From the NCBI RefSeq assembly GCF_020297055.1, contig NZ_JAIXCQ010000002.1, positions 310,001 to 374,000 of the forward strand: 64,000 bases of DNA, in the 5' to 3' direction. The DNA is from Isoptericola luteus. Lineage in GTDB: Bacteria; Actinomycetota; Actinomycetes; Actinomycetales; Cellulomonadaceae. Shown here piece after piece: positions 35,251-44,681 of this stretch (position 1 is the first letter of the stretch; every line of letters begins with the position of its first letter). A model generated the notes under the pieces. That model saw only the letters and a list, made by a program, of their open reading frames with translations, was not told the DNA's origin and did not search any database. A program made the translations under genes and the position numbers.

Positions 35251-36300
35251 ATGCGATTCGGACTCTTCATCCCTCAGGGCTGGCGCCACGACCTCACCGA
35301 CGTCCCGCCCGAGAAGCAGTGGGAGACGATGCTGTCCCTGCTGCACTACGCCGACAACGCCGCCGCCGGCGAGCCGGTCCCGGGCGGCCCGTGGGCCTGG
35401 GACAGCGCCTGGGTCTTCGACCACTTCCACACCGTCCCCGTGCCGAGCACGCAGGCCACGCACGAGGCCTGGTCGCTCATGGCCGCGTTCGCCGCCAGCT
35501 CGCAGCGCGTGAAGCTCGGCCAGATGTGCACGTGCATGTCGTACCGGAACCCGGCCTACCTCGCGAAGGTCGCCTCGACGGTCGACGCGATCTCGGGCGG
35601 GCGCGTGCAGATGGGCATCGGCGCCGGCTGGTACGAGCACGAGTGGCGCGCGTACGGCTACGGCTTCCCGCGCGCCGGGGAGCGCCTCCGGGCCCTCGAC
35701 GAGGGCGTGCAGATCATGACCCGGATGTGGCGCACGGGGTCGTCCGGAAGGTTCGACGGCGAGACCTACCAGGTCGACGGCGCCCTGTGCTACCCGCAGC
35801 CGCTGCAGACGCTGCCCGTGGGCGACGGCGGCGCCGAGGTCCCGAGCATCCCGCTGTGGATCGCCGGCGGCGGGGAGAAGAAGACCCTGCGGATCGCGGC
35901 GCGGTTCGCGCAGCACACGAACTTCGACGGTTCCCCCGAGGGCTTCAGCCACAAGTCGTCCGTGCTGGAGCAGCACTGCCGCGACGTCGGCCGCGACTTC
36001 GGCGAGATCACCCGCTCGGCCGACTACAACGTCGTCATCGGCGAGAACCAGGCGGAGGTGGACGACAAGCTGGCGTGGATCTCCTCGCACTACCGCAGGT
36101 ACGCGGGCGAGCGCGGCGAGGACACGATCAACACCTGGCGGACGGGGCCGCTCGTCGGCACCACGGAGCAGGTCGTCGAGGCGCTCACCGACCTCAAGGC
36201 CCGCGGCATGACGTACGCCATTGTGAACTTCGCGAACGCCGTCGGTGACCGGGACCAGATCGAGCTCTTCCAGCGTCAGGTCGTCCCGGCGCTCCAGTAG
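35251..36300 (+). CDS. LLM-class flavin/F420-dependent oxidoreductase
   Basis: The 349-aa bacterial-luciferase-like TIM barrel starts MRFGLFIPQGWRHDL and shows AWVFDHFHTVPVP, VKLGQMCTCMSYRNPAYLAKVASTVDAISGGRVQMGIGAGWYEHEWRAYGYGFP and IPLWIAGGGEKKTLRIAARFAQHTNF. This subgroup is generally F420-dependent, pointing to F420 production by the host. Substrate unknown. It sits between acpS and nnr (both minus strand) and appears as a single inserted plus-strand gene. A strong hairpin follows it at 36307. Confidence 0.93.
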   Translation: MRFGLFIPQGWRHDLTDVPPEKQWETMLSLLHYADNAAAGEPVPGGPWAWDSAWVFDHFHTVPVPSTQATHEAWSLMAAFAASSQRVKLGQMCTCMSYRNPAYLAKVASTVDAISGGRVQMGIGAGWYEHEWRAYGYGFPRAGERLRALDEGVQIMTRMWRTGSSGRFDGETYQVDGALCYPQPLQTLPVGDGGAEVPSIPLWIAGGGEKKTLRIAARFAQHTNFDGSPEGFSHKSSVLEQHCRDVGRDFGEITRSADYNVVIGENQAEVDDKLAWISSHYRRYAGERGEDTINTWRTGPLVGTTEQVVEALTDLKARGMTYAIVNFANAVGDRDQIELFQRQVVPALQ

Positions 36301-36306
36301 CGTCCC

Positions 36307-36326
36307 GGCCGGCGGCGACGCCGGCC
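36307..36326. terminator. Hairpin between convergent LLM gene and acpS
   Basis: GGCCGGCG (36307-36314) and CGCCGGCC (36319-36326) pair perfectly around the loop GCGA, 7 nt after the LLM-gene stop and 24 nt before the acpS stop. A bidirectional, T-tail-free terminator is likely. Confidence 0.7.
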
Positions 36327-36349
36327 AGCGACCCGGGCGCCGCCCGGCG

Positions 36350-36700
36350 TCAGCCCTCCGCCACCACCATGGCCGAGGCGATGCCGGCGTCGTGCGAGAT
36401 CGACAGGTGCCACGTCCGCACGCCGAGCGCGTCGGCGCGGGCGAGCACGGTGCCGCGCAGCTCGACCTCGGGCGGGCCGCCCACCGTCCGGTGCACGGTC
36501 GCGTCGTGCCAGTGCATGTTGCCGGGCGCGCCGAGCGCCTTGGCGATGGCCTCCTTGGCCGCGAACCGTGCGGCCAGGGAGGACGCCGGCAGGTCGCGCT
36601 CGACGTCGGTGAACAGCTTCTCCCGCAGCCGGGGCGTGCGCTCGAGGGTCGCCGTGAACCGGTCCACGTCGACGACGTCGATGCCCACCCCGATGATCAT
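36350..36700 (-). CDS. acpS: Holo-[acyl-carrier-protein] synthase
   Basis: AcpS attaches 4'-phosphopantetheine from CoA to acyl carrier protein for fatty acid synthesis. The 116-aa protein has the two metal/CoA motifs [13 protein letters not shown] (near 3-15) and [16 protein letters not shown] (about 45-60), and the C-terminal THLSISHD-like [22 protein letters not shown] 36700 gives the typical length. The next upstream gene on its strand is the distant MazG-like gene, and the alpha/beta hydrolase is divergent (61 bp). Confidence 0.96.
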   Translation of the reverse strand: MIIGVGIDVVDVDRFTATLERTPRLREKLFTDVERDLPASSLAARFAAKEAIAKALGAPGNMHWHDATVHRTVGGPPEVELRGTVLARADALGVRTWHLSISHDAGIASAMVVAEG

Positions 36701-36761
36701 GGCCCCCAGCCTAGATCCCGGCCGGGGCGACGTGTCGGTGCCGCCCTCTAGTCTCCCGCGC

Positions 36762-37586
36762 ATGTTCGTCGACGCCGCAGGCTCCCCCGTCCACCACGTC
36801 GAGCGGGGTGCTGCGCCCGGTCCCGACGTCCCCACCGTCGTGCTGCTGCACGGATTTCCGGTGGACCACCGGCTGATGCTCACGGCGTTCGAGAACGCCT
36901 TCGCGTCGCGGCCGGGGTGGCGGCGCGTCTATCTCGACCTGCCGGGCATGGGCGCGAGCCCTGCCTCCGGGGTGTCGAGCACCGACGACGTGCTCGCGGT
37001 CGTGCAGGCCGCCGTCGACGCCCTGGTGCCGGGGCCGTACGTGCTGGTGGGCGAGTCCTTCGGCGGGTACCTCGCCCGCGGCCTGCTGGCCGCCCACCCC
37101 GAGCGGGTGCAGGGGCTCGGCCTGCTCTGCCCGATGATCGTGCCCGAGCCGGCGGACCGGGACGTCCCCGCGCACCGGGTGCTGGTCCGCGACGCGGGGC
37201 TGCTCCGGGAGGTGGGCGCGGCCGCCCTGGACGCCGACGACGTCGCGGTCGTGCAGACGCCTGCGACGTGGCGCCGTACCGAGGCCGAGGTGGCGCCCGG
37301 GCTCGCCGCCGCCGACGTCGATGCCGTGGCCCGCGTCCGGGCCCGCTACGCCGGGACGTTCCCGCTCGAGCCCCGGGCGTTCGAGCGGCCCACGCTCTTC
37401 CTGGTCGGCCGGCAGGACTCCTCCACCGGGTACCGCGACGCCTGGCGGCTCCTCGAGGACTATCCCCGCGCCACGTTCGCCGTCCTCGACCGTGCCGGGC
37501 ACAACCTGCAGATCGAACAGCCCGCGCTGTTCGACGCCCTCGTGGGCGAGTGGCTCGACCGCGTCGAGGAGTCCCTCGCCGGGTAG
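36762..37586 (+). CDS. Alpha/beta-fold hydrolase
   Basis: The 274-aa hydrolase has the oxyanion motif [11 protein letters not shown] (about 30-40), nucleophile elbow [12 protein letters not shown] (Ser near 101), acid Asp in [14 protein letters not shown] and His in [15 protein letters not shown], the complete catalytic triad. It resembles esterase/peroxidase-like alpha/beta proteins; the substrate is unknown. There is no signal peptide, so it is cytosolic. It converges on the MazG-like gene with only 4 bp between stops. Confidence 0.9.
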   Translation: MFVDAAGSPVHHVERGAAPGPDVPTVVLLHGFPVDHRLMLTAFENAFASRPGWRRVYLDLPGMGASPASGVSSTDDVLAVVQAAVDALVPGPYVLVGESFGGYLARGLLAAHPERVQGLGLLCPMIVPEPADRDVPAHRVLVRDAGLLREVGAAALDADDVAVVQTPATWRRTEAEVAPGLAAADVDAVARVRARYAGTFPLEPRAFERPTLFLVGRQDSSTGYRDAWRLLEDYPRATFAVLDRAGHNLQIEQPALFDALVGEWLDRVEESLAG

Positions 37587-37590
37587 GCGG

Positions 37591-37944
37591 TCAGGGGGCG
37601 GGACGTGCCCGCACCCCGGCCTCGTCCTGCGGCTCCACCAGGTGGCGCCACCGGAACCACTTGCGCTCGATCTCCGCCTCCAGGTCGACGTCGAAGCGCC
37701 GGGCGACCAGCAGCAGCTGGGCGAGCACGTCGGCCAGCTCCGCGCGGAACGCGGCGTCCACCGCCCCCTCGCCCTCGCCGCGGTCCCGCGACCGCCCGGA
37801 GCGGGCGAGGTACGCCTGCGTCAGCTCCCCGACCTCCTCGTGCAGCTTGAGCACGAGCCAGTCGTCGGTGCGCTCGACGCCGTAGCGCCGCTCGTAGACC
37901 CGGGAGATGACCTCGACCTCGTCCGTCAGTGCCGCCAGCTCCAT
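37591..37944 (-). CDS. MazG-like nucleotide pyrophosphohydrolase
   Basis: The 117-aa all-alpha protein has the metal-binding patterns of the MazG/NTP-PPase superfamily: LHEEVGELTQAYLA (EExxE, about 34-38) and FRAELADVLAQLLLVARRF (ExxD, about 67-71). These enzymes hydrolyse (d)NTPs to the monophosphate and pyrophosphate. The substrate is not specified by sequence. It lies 52 bp downstream of glmS on the same strand, across the 15-bp tandem repeat. Confidence 0.9.
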   Translation of the reverse strand: MELAALTDEVEVISRVYERRYGVERTDDWLVLKLHEEVGELTQAYLARSGRSRDRGEGEGAVDAAFRAELADVLAQLLLVARRFDVDLEAEIERKWFRWRHLVEPQDEAGVRARPAP

Positions 37945-37964
37945 GGCGGCACCCTACGCGCCGC

Positions 37965-38009
37965 GACTACTCGACGGTGGACTACTCGACGGTGGACTAC
38001 TCGACGGTG
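37965..38009. repeat. Three exact 15-bp tandem units spanning the glmS stop codon
   Basis: GACTACTCGACGGTG is repeated exactly at 37965-37979, 37980-37994 and 37995-38009. The third unit contains the glmS stop (TAG, complement of 37997-37999). Because the unit is five codons long, the glmS frame meets three successive TAG stops. Confidence 0.95.
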
Positions 38010-39862
38010 ACCGACTTCGCGAGGTTGCGCGGCTGGTCGACGTCGAGCCCCTTCGCACCGGCGAGCGCCATGGCGAAGATCTGCAGCGGCACGACGGCGA
38101 GCAGCGGCTGGAGCAGGCTCGGCGACTGCGGGATCCAGAAGATCTCGTCGGCGTACCTGCGCACCTCGTCGTCGCCGTCCTCCGCGATGACGAGGGTCCG
38201 GGCACCGCGCGCCCGGATCTCCTGGATGTTGGACACGATCTTCGAGTGGAGCTGGTCGCGACCGTGCGGCGACGGCACCACGACGAACACCGGCTGCCCG
38301 GCGTCGATCAGCGCGATCGGTCCGTGCTTGAGCTCGCCGGCGGCGAAGCCCTCGGCATGGATGTAGGCGAGCTCCTTGAGCTTGAGCGCTCCCTCGAGCG
38401 CGACCGGGAAGCCCACGTGGCGGCCGAGGAACAGCACCTTGTCGGCGTCCGCCATCGACCGGGCCGTGGCGCGCACGTACTCGCTGCGCTCGATGACGGT
38501 GCGCACCTTGCGGGGCATGTCCCGCAGCTCGTCCAGCAGGGTCGCGATCTCGTCGGGGTACTTGTTGCCCCGCAGCTGCGCCAGGTAGAGGCCCAGCAGG
38601 TACGCGGCGGTGATCTGGGACAGGAACGCCTTCGTGGAGGCGACGGCGATCTCCGGCCCTGCGTGCGTGTAGAGGACGGCGTCGGACTCGCGCGGGATGG
38701 TCGAGCCGTGGGTGTTGACGATCGACAGCACGGTGGCGCCCTGCTCACGGGCGTGCCGCACCGCCATCAGGGTGTCCATGGTCTCGCCCGACTGCGAGAT
38801 CGCGACGACGAGGGTCCGCGCGTCGACGATCGGGTCGCGGTAGCGGAACTCGTGCGCGAGCTCCACCTCGACGGGGATGCGGCACCAGTGCTCGATCGCG
38901 TACTTGGCCACGTGGCCTGCGTAGGCGGCGGTGCCGCAGGCGATCACGATGATCTTGTCGACGGAGCGCAGCACGGACTCGTCGATGCGCAGGTCGTCCA
39001 GCACGAGCCGGCCCTGGGCGTCGGAGCGGCCCAGCAGGGTGTCGGCCACGGCCTGCGGCTGGTCGTGGATCTCCTTGTCCATGAAGGAGTCGAAGCCGCC
39101 CTTCTCGGCGGCGGCGGCGTCCCAGTCGACCGTGAACCGCTTGCCCTCGGCGGGAGCGCCGTCGAAGTCGCTCACCTCGACGGACGTGGCGGTGATCGTC
39201 ACGACCTGGTCCTGCGCGAGCTCGAGCGCCTCGTGGGTGGAGGCGACGAAGGCTGCCACGTCGGAGCCGAGGAAGTTCTCGCCGTCGCCGAGCCCGACCA
39301 CCAGGGGCGAGTCGTGCCGGGCGCCGACCACGGTGCCGGGCGCGTCCGCGTGGACCGCGAGCAGCGTGAAGGTGCCCTCGAGCTGCCGGGCGGTGGCCGC
39401 CATGGCGGAGGTGAGGTCGCCCGTGGCCCGGTACTCGCGCGCCAGCAGGTGCGCGGTGACCTCCGTGTCGGTCTCCGAGAGCAGCACCGCGCCGTCCGCG
39501 ACGAGGCCCGCCCGCAGCGACGCGAAGTTCTCGACGATCCCGTTGTGGATGACGGCGAGGCGGCCGCCGTCGGCGAGGTGCGGGTGGGCGTTGACGTCGG
39601 TGGGCCCGCCGTGGGTGGCCCACCGGGTGTGGCCGATCGACGCGGTGGCACCGGGCAGGGGCCGGGCGTCGAGCTCCTCGACGAGGTTGGCCAGCTTGCC
39701 GGACTTCTTCGCCACCGCCACGTCGTCACGGCCCGGCGCGACGAGCGCGACGCCCGCCGAGTCGTAGCCGCGGTACTCCAGCCGGCGAAGGCCGTCGAGC
39801 GCGACGTCCAGCGGCCGCGACGATGCCTCGGCCGGGCCTACGTATCCCACGATTCCACACAT
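37997..39862 (-). CDS. glmS: Glutamine--fructose-6-phosphate aminotransferase
   Basis: GlmS makes glucosamine 6-phosphate, the first step to UDP-GlcNAc. The 621-aa protein has the N-terminal glutaminase with Cys2 right after Met (MCGIVGYVG; Cys becomes position 1), GHTRWATHGGPTDVNAHPH and HNGIVENF, and two SIS domains (IVIACGTAAYAGHVAKYAIEHWC, VVAISQSGETMDTLMAVRHAREQGA, TKAFLSQITAAYLLGLYLAQLRG), ending in LAKSVTVE as in most family members. ATG 39862 is the start; the frame extends upstream without homology. No glmS ribozyme is seen. The product feeds glmM, encoded 3 kb away. Confidence 0.98.
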   Translation of the reverse strand: MCGIVGYVGPAEASSRPLDVALDGLRRLEYRGYDSAGVALVAPGRDDVAVAKKSGKLANLVEELDARPLPGATASIGHTRWATHGGPTDVNAHPHLADGGRLAVIHNGIVENFASLRAGLVADGAVLLSETDTEVTAHLLAREYRATGDLTSAMAATARQLEGTFTLLAVHADAPGTVVGARHDSPLVVGLGDGENFLGSDVAAFVASTHEALELAQDQVVTITATSVEVSDFDGAPAEGKRFTVDWDAAAAEKGGFDSFMDKEIHDQPQAVADTLLGRSDAQGRLVLDDLRIDESVLRSVDKIIVIACGTAAYAGHVAKYAIEHWCRIPVEVELAHEFRYRDPIVDARTLVVAISQSGETMDTLMAVRHAREQGATVLSIVNTHGSTIPRESDAVLYTHAGPEIAVASTKAFLSQITAAYLLGLYLAQLRGNKYPDEIATLLDELRDMPRKVRTVIERSEYVRATARSMADADKVLFLGRHVGFPVALEGALKLKELAYIHAEGFAAGELKHGPIALIDAGQPVFVVVPSPHGRDQLHSKIVSNIQEIRARGARTLVIAEDGDDEVRRYADEIFWIPQSPSLLQPLLAVVPLQIFAMALAGAKGLDVDQPRNLAKSVTVE

Positions 39863-39899
39863 GGGCACCGAGTGTATCCGCGCGCCGACGGCTCGTGAG

Positions 39900-39915
39900 C
39901 CGCGAGATCTCGCGG
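39900..39915. promoter_or_regulatory. Perfect 16-bp palindrome in the glmS / coaA divergent region
   Basis: CCGCGAGATCTCGCGG is exactly self-complementary. It lies 38 bp upstream of glmS and 89 bp before coaA. Its core CGCGAGAT/ATCTCGCG matches the arms of the inverted repeat at 378-399. It could be an operator for one or both genes or a member of the same palindromic repeat family. Confidence 0.6.
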
Positions 39916-39960
39916 TTTTGCGAGCCCTCCTGCCTATTTGTCCCGACGGCGGCAGCGCCT

Positions 39961-39990
39961 CCCGATGTCGGGCCCCGGTCGGGCATCGGG
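39961..39990 (+). promoter_or_regulatory. Inverted repeat in the coaA leader
   Basis: CCCGATG (39961-39967) and CATCGGG (39984-39990) are exact inverse copies 13 nt before the coaA GTG. They could form a leader hairpin near the ribosome site. The regulatory role is inferred. Confidence 0.4.
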
Positions 39991-40003
39991 CAGAATCGGG
40001 CCC

Positions 40004-41038
40004 GTGGTACCCCTGCCCCCCGACCCGGAAGCCGGCCCCCCGACCGGTGCACCGGCACGCACCCACACCCCGCAGTCCCTCGGCGACCACCTCACGCGCC
40101 TGGCCCCGGCGTCGCCGTACGTGGACCTGGACCGGGCGGCATGGAGCCGGCTGTCGGCGTCGACACCCCTGCCGCTGACGGACGCCGACGTGGAACGCCT
40201 GCGCGGGCTGGGCGACCCCATCGACCTCGCCGAGGTCGACGCCGTGTACCGGCCGCTCTCACGCCTGCTCAACCTCTACGTGTCCGCGACCGCGGGCCTG
40301 CACCGTGCGACGTCGACGTTCCTGCACGAGGAGCCCCCGCGCACCCCGTACGTCATCGGCGTCGCAGGTTCCGTCGCCGTCGGCAAGTCGACCACGGCGC
40401 GCGTGCTGCGCGAGATGCTGGCGCGCTGGCCGGACACCCCGCGGGTCGAGCTCATCACCACGGACGGCTTCCTCTACCCCAACGCCGAGCTGCAGCGCCG
40501 CGGGATGATGGACCGCAAAGGATTCCCCGAGTCCTACGACCGGCGGGCGCTCATCCGGTTCCTCTCCCGGGTCAAGGCGGGTCAGTCGGAGGTCCGCGCG
40601 CCCGTCTACTCGCACGTCACCTACGACATCGTGCCGGGCGAGGAGGTCGTGGTCCGCCGTCCCGACGTGCTCATCGTCGAAGGGCTCAACGTGCTGCAGC
40701 CCGCCCGACCGTCGTCCGTCGACGAGTCCACGGTCGCCGTCAGCGACTTCTTCGATTTCTCCATCTACGTCGACGCTCGCACGCGCAACGTGCGGCAGTG
40801 GTACGTGGAGCGGTTCCTCCAGCTCCGCCGGACGGCGTTCAACAGGCCGGAGTCGTACTTCCGGCGCTACGCCGACCTCTCCGACGCCGAGGCGACGGCA
40901 CGGGCGCTGTCCATCTGGGAATCCATCAACGCCCCGAACCTCGAGCAGAACGTGCTGCCCACCCGCGGGCGGGCCACCCTCGTGCTGACGAAGGGGTCGG
41001 ACCACAGCGTCCAGCGCGTGCGCCTGCGCAAGCTCTGA
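40004..41038 (+). CDS. coaA: Pantothenate kinase (type I)
   Basis: CoaA phosphorylates pantothenate, the first step of CoA synthesis. The 344-aa protein shows the P-loop [17 protein letters not shown] (about 119-135), [64 protein letters not shown], and the end [23 protein letters not shown], as in E. coli CoaA plus an N-terminal extension of about 25 residues. GTG 40004 is chosen; the open frame starts further left at 39938. It is divergent from glmS. Confidence 0.95.
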   Translation: MVPLPPDPEAGPPTGAPARTHTPQSLGDHLTRLAPASPYVDLDRAAWSRLSASTPLPLTDADVERLRGLGDPIDLAEVDAVYRPLSRLLNLYVSATAGLHRATSTFLHEEPPRTPYVIGVAGSVAVGKSTTARVLREMLARWPDTPRVELITTDGFLYPNAELQRRGMMDRKGFPESYDRRALIRFLSRVKAGQSEVRAPVYSHVTYDIVPGEEVVVRRPDVLIVEGLNVLQPARPSSVDESTVAVSDFFDFSIYVDARTRNVRQWYVERFLQLRRTAFNRPESYFRRYADLSDAEATARALSIWESINAPNLEQNVLPTRGRATLVLTKGSDHSVQRVRLRKL

Positions 41039-41046
41039 CGGCGGCC

Positions 41047-41766
41047 TCAGGCGGCGCGGTGCACCGAGGCGCTGTCCTCAGGCGCGCCGTCCGGGACGTC
41101 CTCGTCGGGAACCGACCCGCCCAGCAGCGCCTGGGCCCGCCCGCCCCGGCCCGTGCGCAGCAGCCGCTGCACGACCTGGTCCACGACCAGGCCCAGCAGC
41201 ACCCCCGTGACCACGCCGACCGCCATCGCGAGCAGCGGGTTGTGGCCCAGCCACGCCCCCGCCGCGAGCCCGATGAGCATGGAGTAGATCGACCAGGTGA
41301 CGGCGGCGATCGCCGAGTAGAGCATGAACCGTGCCCGCGGGTATCCCACCGCACCGGCGGTCATGTTCACCGCGACCCGGCCGATCGGGATGTAGCGGGC
41401 ACCGATGATGAACGACGCACCCCGCCGGGACAGCGCCTGCCGAGCCCACTCCACCGCCTTGCGGCCCCGTCGCGACCGCAGGAACCGCACACGCTCCGTG
41501 CCGACCGTGCGCCCGATCTGGTAGGCGATCTGGTCCCCCGTCCAGGCGCCGAGCGCGGCGAGCAGCAGGATGCCGGGCAGCCACGGGTTCCCGCTGGCAT
41601 GAGCGAGGACGGTGAGCGTGATGATCACGGACTCGCTGGGGATCGGCGGGAAGAACCCGTCGATGGTCGCCGACACGTACATGGCCGGGTAGATCCACGC
41701 GGACGCGGCCAGCTCGAGGATCGACTCCTCCACCTGGCTCAGCATCGTCGAGAGTGTCTCGAGCAC
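41047..41766 (-). CDS. DedA-family membrane protein
   Basis: The 239-aa membrane protein has the DedA/SNARE-associated domain: an N-terminal reentrant region FFPPIPSESVIIT, LGAWTGDQIAYQIGRTVG, RYIPIGRVAVNMTAGAVGYPRARF and several C-terminal helices (LLAMAVGVVTGVLLGLVVD). DedA proteins affect envelope lipid handling and the proton motive force, and some act as undecaprenyl-phosphate flippases. The basic/acidic C-terminal tail is unusual in length (about 30 residues). It converges with coaA (8 bp). Confidence 0.92.
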   Translation of the reverse strand: MLETLSTMLSQVEESILELAASAWIYPAMYVSATIDGFFPPIPSESVIITLTVLAHASGNPWLPGILLLAALGAWTGDQIAYQIGRTVGTERVRFLRSRRGRKAVEWARQALSRRGASFIIGARYIPIGRVAVNMTAGAVGYPRARFMLYSAIAAVTWSIYSMLIGLAAGAWLGHNPLLAMAVGVVTGVLLGLVVDQVVQRLLRTGRGGRAQALLGGSVPDEDVPDGAPEDSASVHRAA

Positions 41767-41924
41767 GGTCCCTCGGTTCGTCGGCCGGGTCGTTCCGGCA
41801 CTCCGATGCCGCCGGACGACGCCACCGGGAACCAGCCTAGGCAGATGCCTGCCCAGCCGTGCATCGGGAGATCCCCCGGTTCCACCCTGACCCCGGAAGA
41901 TTCACCCCGGGTTCACGAATCGCG

Positions 41925-42641
41925 TCAGGCGAGGGGAAAGCGCAGCACGCGGGCGGCGTCGGACGGGTCGGTGCTCGCGGCCCAGTACCGCACGAGGTTC
42001 TCGTTCGAGGTCAGCGAGCGCACCTGGGCATGGTCGAGGTAGAGCTCGCCGGCCAGGTGGTCCGTCTCGTGCTGGACGATCCGCGCGGGCCACCCGACCA
42101 GGACCTCGTCGACCGCCGCCCCCGAGAGGTCCTCGGCACGCAGCCGGACCCGCCGGTGCCGGGCCACGACCGCCGACCACCCCGACACCGACAGGCAGCC
42201 CTCGAAGAACGCGGCCCGCTCGGAGCCGCCACCCGGCTCGTCGAGCGGCTCGTACGAGGGGTTGAGCAGCACGCGGAACGGGAGCGCCGCCCGCTCGCGC
42301 GGGTCGTCGTCGGCGGCGGCGCCGGCGTCCTCGACGACGGCGACGGCCAGCCCGATCCCCACCTGCGGCGCGGCGAGCCCCACGCCGGGCGCGGCGTGCA
42401 TGGTCCGCCGCATGGCGTCGACGAGCCGTGGCAGCAGGTCGCCGAGCTGCCCCACGTAGCGGGCGGCGGGCGTGCGCAGCACCGGCGCACCGGCCTGGAC
42501 GATCGGCAGCACGCCGTCGTTCGCCGCGTCCGCGCGGTCGAGCAGGTCGGCGACGGCGGCCTGCAGCGCCTCGTCGGCGCCGCCGACCGCGGCGTGAGCG
42601 CTGCCGCGGTCCGGTGCGCTCGTCGGGTCCGCCGCGCTCAC
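41925..42641 (-). CDS. def: Peptide deformylase
   Basis: Def removes the N-formyl group from nascent proteins. The 238-aa protein carries the three motifs: GVGLAAPQ (motif 1), EGCLSVSG (motif 2, Cys metal ligand) and [10 protein letters not shown] (HEXXH-type with His ligands, motif 3). An N-terminal extension of about 50 residues precedes the domain, common in actinobacterial Def. ATG 42641 overlaps the glmM stop by 4 nt (ATGA), so glmM and def are translationally coupled. Confidence 0.95.
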   Translation of the reverse strand: MSAADPTSAPDRGSAHAAVGGADEALQAAVADLLDRADAANDGVLPIVQAGAPVLRTPAARYVGQLGDLLPRLVDAMRRTMHAAPGVGLAAPQVGIGLAVAVVEDAGAAADDDPRERAALPFRVLLNPSYEPLDEPGGGSERAAFFEGCLSVSGWSAVVARHRRVRLRAEDLSGAAVDEVLVGWPARIVQHETDHLAGELYLDHAQVRSLTSNENLVRYWAASTDPSDAARVLRFPLA

Positions 42642-43999
42642 AGCGACAGTCGGTCGCGCACCACGGCGGCGAGCCGGTCGGCGACGCCGTCCGCCTGCGT
42701 CTGGGTGGCCGCCTCGACCATGACCCGGACCAAAGGCTCGGTGCCCGAGGGGCGCAGCAGCACCCGGCCCGTGTCGCCCAGGGTGGCTTCGGCCCGCGAG
42801 ACCGCCTCGAGGACGCCCTCGTCGTGGCTCGCCCGTGCCTTGTCGACGCCCTTGACGTTGACGAGCGTCTGCGGCAGCCGCGGCACGTCCCCCGCCAGGT
42901 CCGCGAGCCGGCGACCGGTGGACTTGATCCGCGCGGCCAGGTGCAGGGCCGTGAGCACGCCGTCACCCGTCGTGGCGTAGTCGGACAGGATGATGTGGCC
43001 CGACTGCTCCCCCCCGAGCCCGTAACCGTGGGCGCGCATCTCCTCGAGCACGTAGCGGTCACCCACCCCGGTCTGGACCGTCGAGATGCCCGCCTCGCGC
43101 ATGGCGAGGATGAGGCCGAGGTTGCTCATCACGGTCACCACGAGCGTGTCGCCCGGCAGGCGTCCCTCGTCCTTGAGGCTGCGCGCGAGGATCCCGAGGA
43201 TCTGGTCGCCGTCGACGAGCACGCCCCCGTGGTCGACGGCGAGGCAGCGGTCGGCGTCGCCGTCGAACGCCACCCCGAAGTCGGCTTCCGCGGCCACGAC
43301 CACGGCCTGCAGCTGCTCAGGGTGGGTGGATCCGGCCTTCTCGTTGATGTTGAGCCCGTCGGGGCTGGCGTTGATGACGACGACGTCGGCGCCGGCCCGG
43401 CGCAGCGCGTCGGGGCCCACCTGGCTGGCTGCACCGTTGGCGGCGTCGACGGCGATCCGCAGGCCCGACAACGGCCGCACGTCGGCGGTGGTGCCGATGG
43501 TCGCCACGAGGTGCTCCACGTACTGCTCGGCGGCGGAACCCACGTCGGAGCGGATCCGGCCGACCCCGGCCCCGGTCGGGCGGTCCCACGTCTCACCGAG
43601 ACGCTGCTCGATGGCGTCCTCGACCATGTCCGGGAGCTTGTAGCCCCCGCGGGCGAAGAACTTGATCCCGTTGTCCGGCATCGCGTTGTGCGACGCGGAG
43701 ATCATGACGCCGAGGTCGACGTCCAGGGCACCGACGAGGTGGGCCAGCGCCGGGGTGGGCAGCACCCCGAGGTTGATGACGTCGACCCCCGAGCTCGCGA
43801 GCCCGGCGCCGACCGCAGCCTCGAGGAACTCGCCAGAGGCACGCGGGTCCCGGCCGACGACGGCGCGGGGGCGGTGCCCGGTGAACTCCCCGGAAGTGCC
43901 GAGCACGTGGGCGGCGGCGCTCCCCAGCCCGAGGGCCAGCTCCACGCTCACGTCCCGGTTGGCGAGCCCACGGACTCCGTCGGTGCCGAACAGTCGCAC
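42638..43999 (-). CDS. glmM: Phosphoglucosamine mutase
   Basis: GlmM converts glucosamine 6-phosphate to glucosamine 1-phosphate for UDP-GlcNAc. The 453-aa protein begins [13 protein letters not shown], has the phospho-serine loop [12 protein letters not shown] (Ser103 is the usual phosphoserine), the metal loop [23 protein letters not shown], and the phosphate-binding C-terminal [20 protein letters not shown] 43999 follows a clear GAGGAAA ribosome site. It lies downstream of rplM-rpsI beyond a double hairpin. Confidence 0.97.
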   Translation of the reverse strand: MRLFGTDGVRGLANRDVSVELALGLGSAAAHVLGTSGEFTGHRPRAVVGRDPRASGEFLEAAVGAGLASSGVDVINLGVLPTPALAHLVGALDVDLGVMISASHNAMPDNGIKFFARGGYKLPDMVEDAIEQRLGETWDRPTGAGVGRIRSDVGSAAEQYVEHLVATIGTTADVRPLSGLRIAVDAANGAASQVGPDALRRAGADVVVINASPDGLNINEKAGSTHPEQLQAVVVAAEADFGVAFDGDADRCLAVDHGGVLVDGDQILGILARSLKDEGRLPGDTLVVTVMSNLGLILAMREAGISTVQTGVGDRYVLEEMRAHGYGLGGEQSGHIILSDYATTGDGVLTALHLAARIKSTGRRLADLAGDVPRLPQTLVNVKGVDKARASHDEGVLEAVSRAEATLGDTGRVLLRPSGTEPLVRVMVEAATQTQADGVADRLAAVVRDRLSL

Positions 44000-44093
44000 G
44001 ATATTTCCTCCTCTGGGCGCGCGGCATCCGTGCCTTCGCGCCACCACGGCCACCCGGACGGGCGCCGCCACGATCGTAGCCGGACATGCGGGC

Positions 44094-44156
44094 GGCCCCG
44101 CCGGAGTGTTCCGACGGGGCCGTCCTGACGCTGAACGCTCCTGTCGACAGGAGCGT
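44094..44156 (-). terminator. Two tandem hairpins after rpsI
   Basis: Palindrome 44135-44156 is a perfect 22-nt inverted repeat (ACGCTCCTGTC/GACAGGAGCGT) starting 4 nt after the rpsI stop. A second stem, 44094-44105 with 44110-44121, has 12 bp with one mismatch around GTGT. This would end the rplM-rpsI transcript, separating it from glmM. Confidence 0.8.
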
Positions 44157-44160
44157 CGGA

Positions 44161-44649
44161 TCAGCGCTTCGAGTACTGCGGTGCCTTGCGGGCCTTCTTG
44201 AGACCGGCCTTCTTGCTCTCGACGGCACGCGGGTCACGGGTGAGGTAACCGGCCTTCTTGAGCGCCGGACGGTTGGCCTCGGTGTCGATCCCGTTGAGCG
44301 CGCGCGAGATGCCCAGGCGCAGCGCACCGGCCTGACCCGAGGGGCCACCGCCGCTGATGCGGGCGATCACGTCGAACCGGCCCTCGACCTCGACCAGCTT
44401 GAGGGGGGAGTTCACGAGCTGCTGGTGCACCTTGTTCGGGAAGTAGTCCTCGAGGGTGCGACCGTTGATCTTCCACTGCCCGGTGCCGGGGACGAGGCGC
44501 ACGCGCGCCACGGCCTCCTTACGGCGGCCCACGGCCTGGCCGGGCGCGGTGATGGACTGTCCGCCGTTCGCGACGGGCGCGGCAGTCTCGGTGGTGTAGG
44601 TGCTGGGAGTGTTCTCCTCCAGCACGGCGTCTGCGGTGGTCTCGGCCAC
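44161..44649 (-). CDS. rpsI: 30S ribosomal protein S9
   Basis: S9 binds the 3' major domain of 16S rRNA, with its tail reaching the P site. The 162-aa protein has a long variable N-terminus (about 35 residues) then [30 protein letters not shown] and the conserved Arg-ended tail [12 protein letters not shown] 44649 with AAGGA upstream is preferred over the longer frame to 44670. The N-terminal Thr/Ala-rich extension is seen in other actinobacterial S9. It is 32 nt downstream of rplM. Confidence 0.97.
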   Translation of the reverse strand: MAETTADAVLEENTPSTYTTETAAPVANGGQSITAPGQAVGRRKEAVARVRLVPGTGQWKINGRTLEDYFPNKVHQQLVNSPLKLVEVEGRFDVIARISGGGPSGQAGALRLGISRALNGIDTEANRPALKKAGYLTRDPRAVESKKAGLKKARKAPQYSKR

Positions 44650-44681
44650 TGTCAATCCTTCGCTTTGCATCCGGCAGCGGC

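Noticed and set aside
32923-36090. 1055-aa antisense/merged open frame across GNAT, nnr and LLM genes
   Set aside because: Only its end (32923-33546) is the GNAT-like gene; the rest is low-complexity shadow over nnr and the LLM gene.
39863-40003. glmS ribozyme
   Set aside because: No ribozyme-like core is seen, and the region is a short divergent promoter; such ribozymes belong mostly to Firmicutes.
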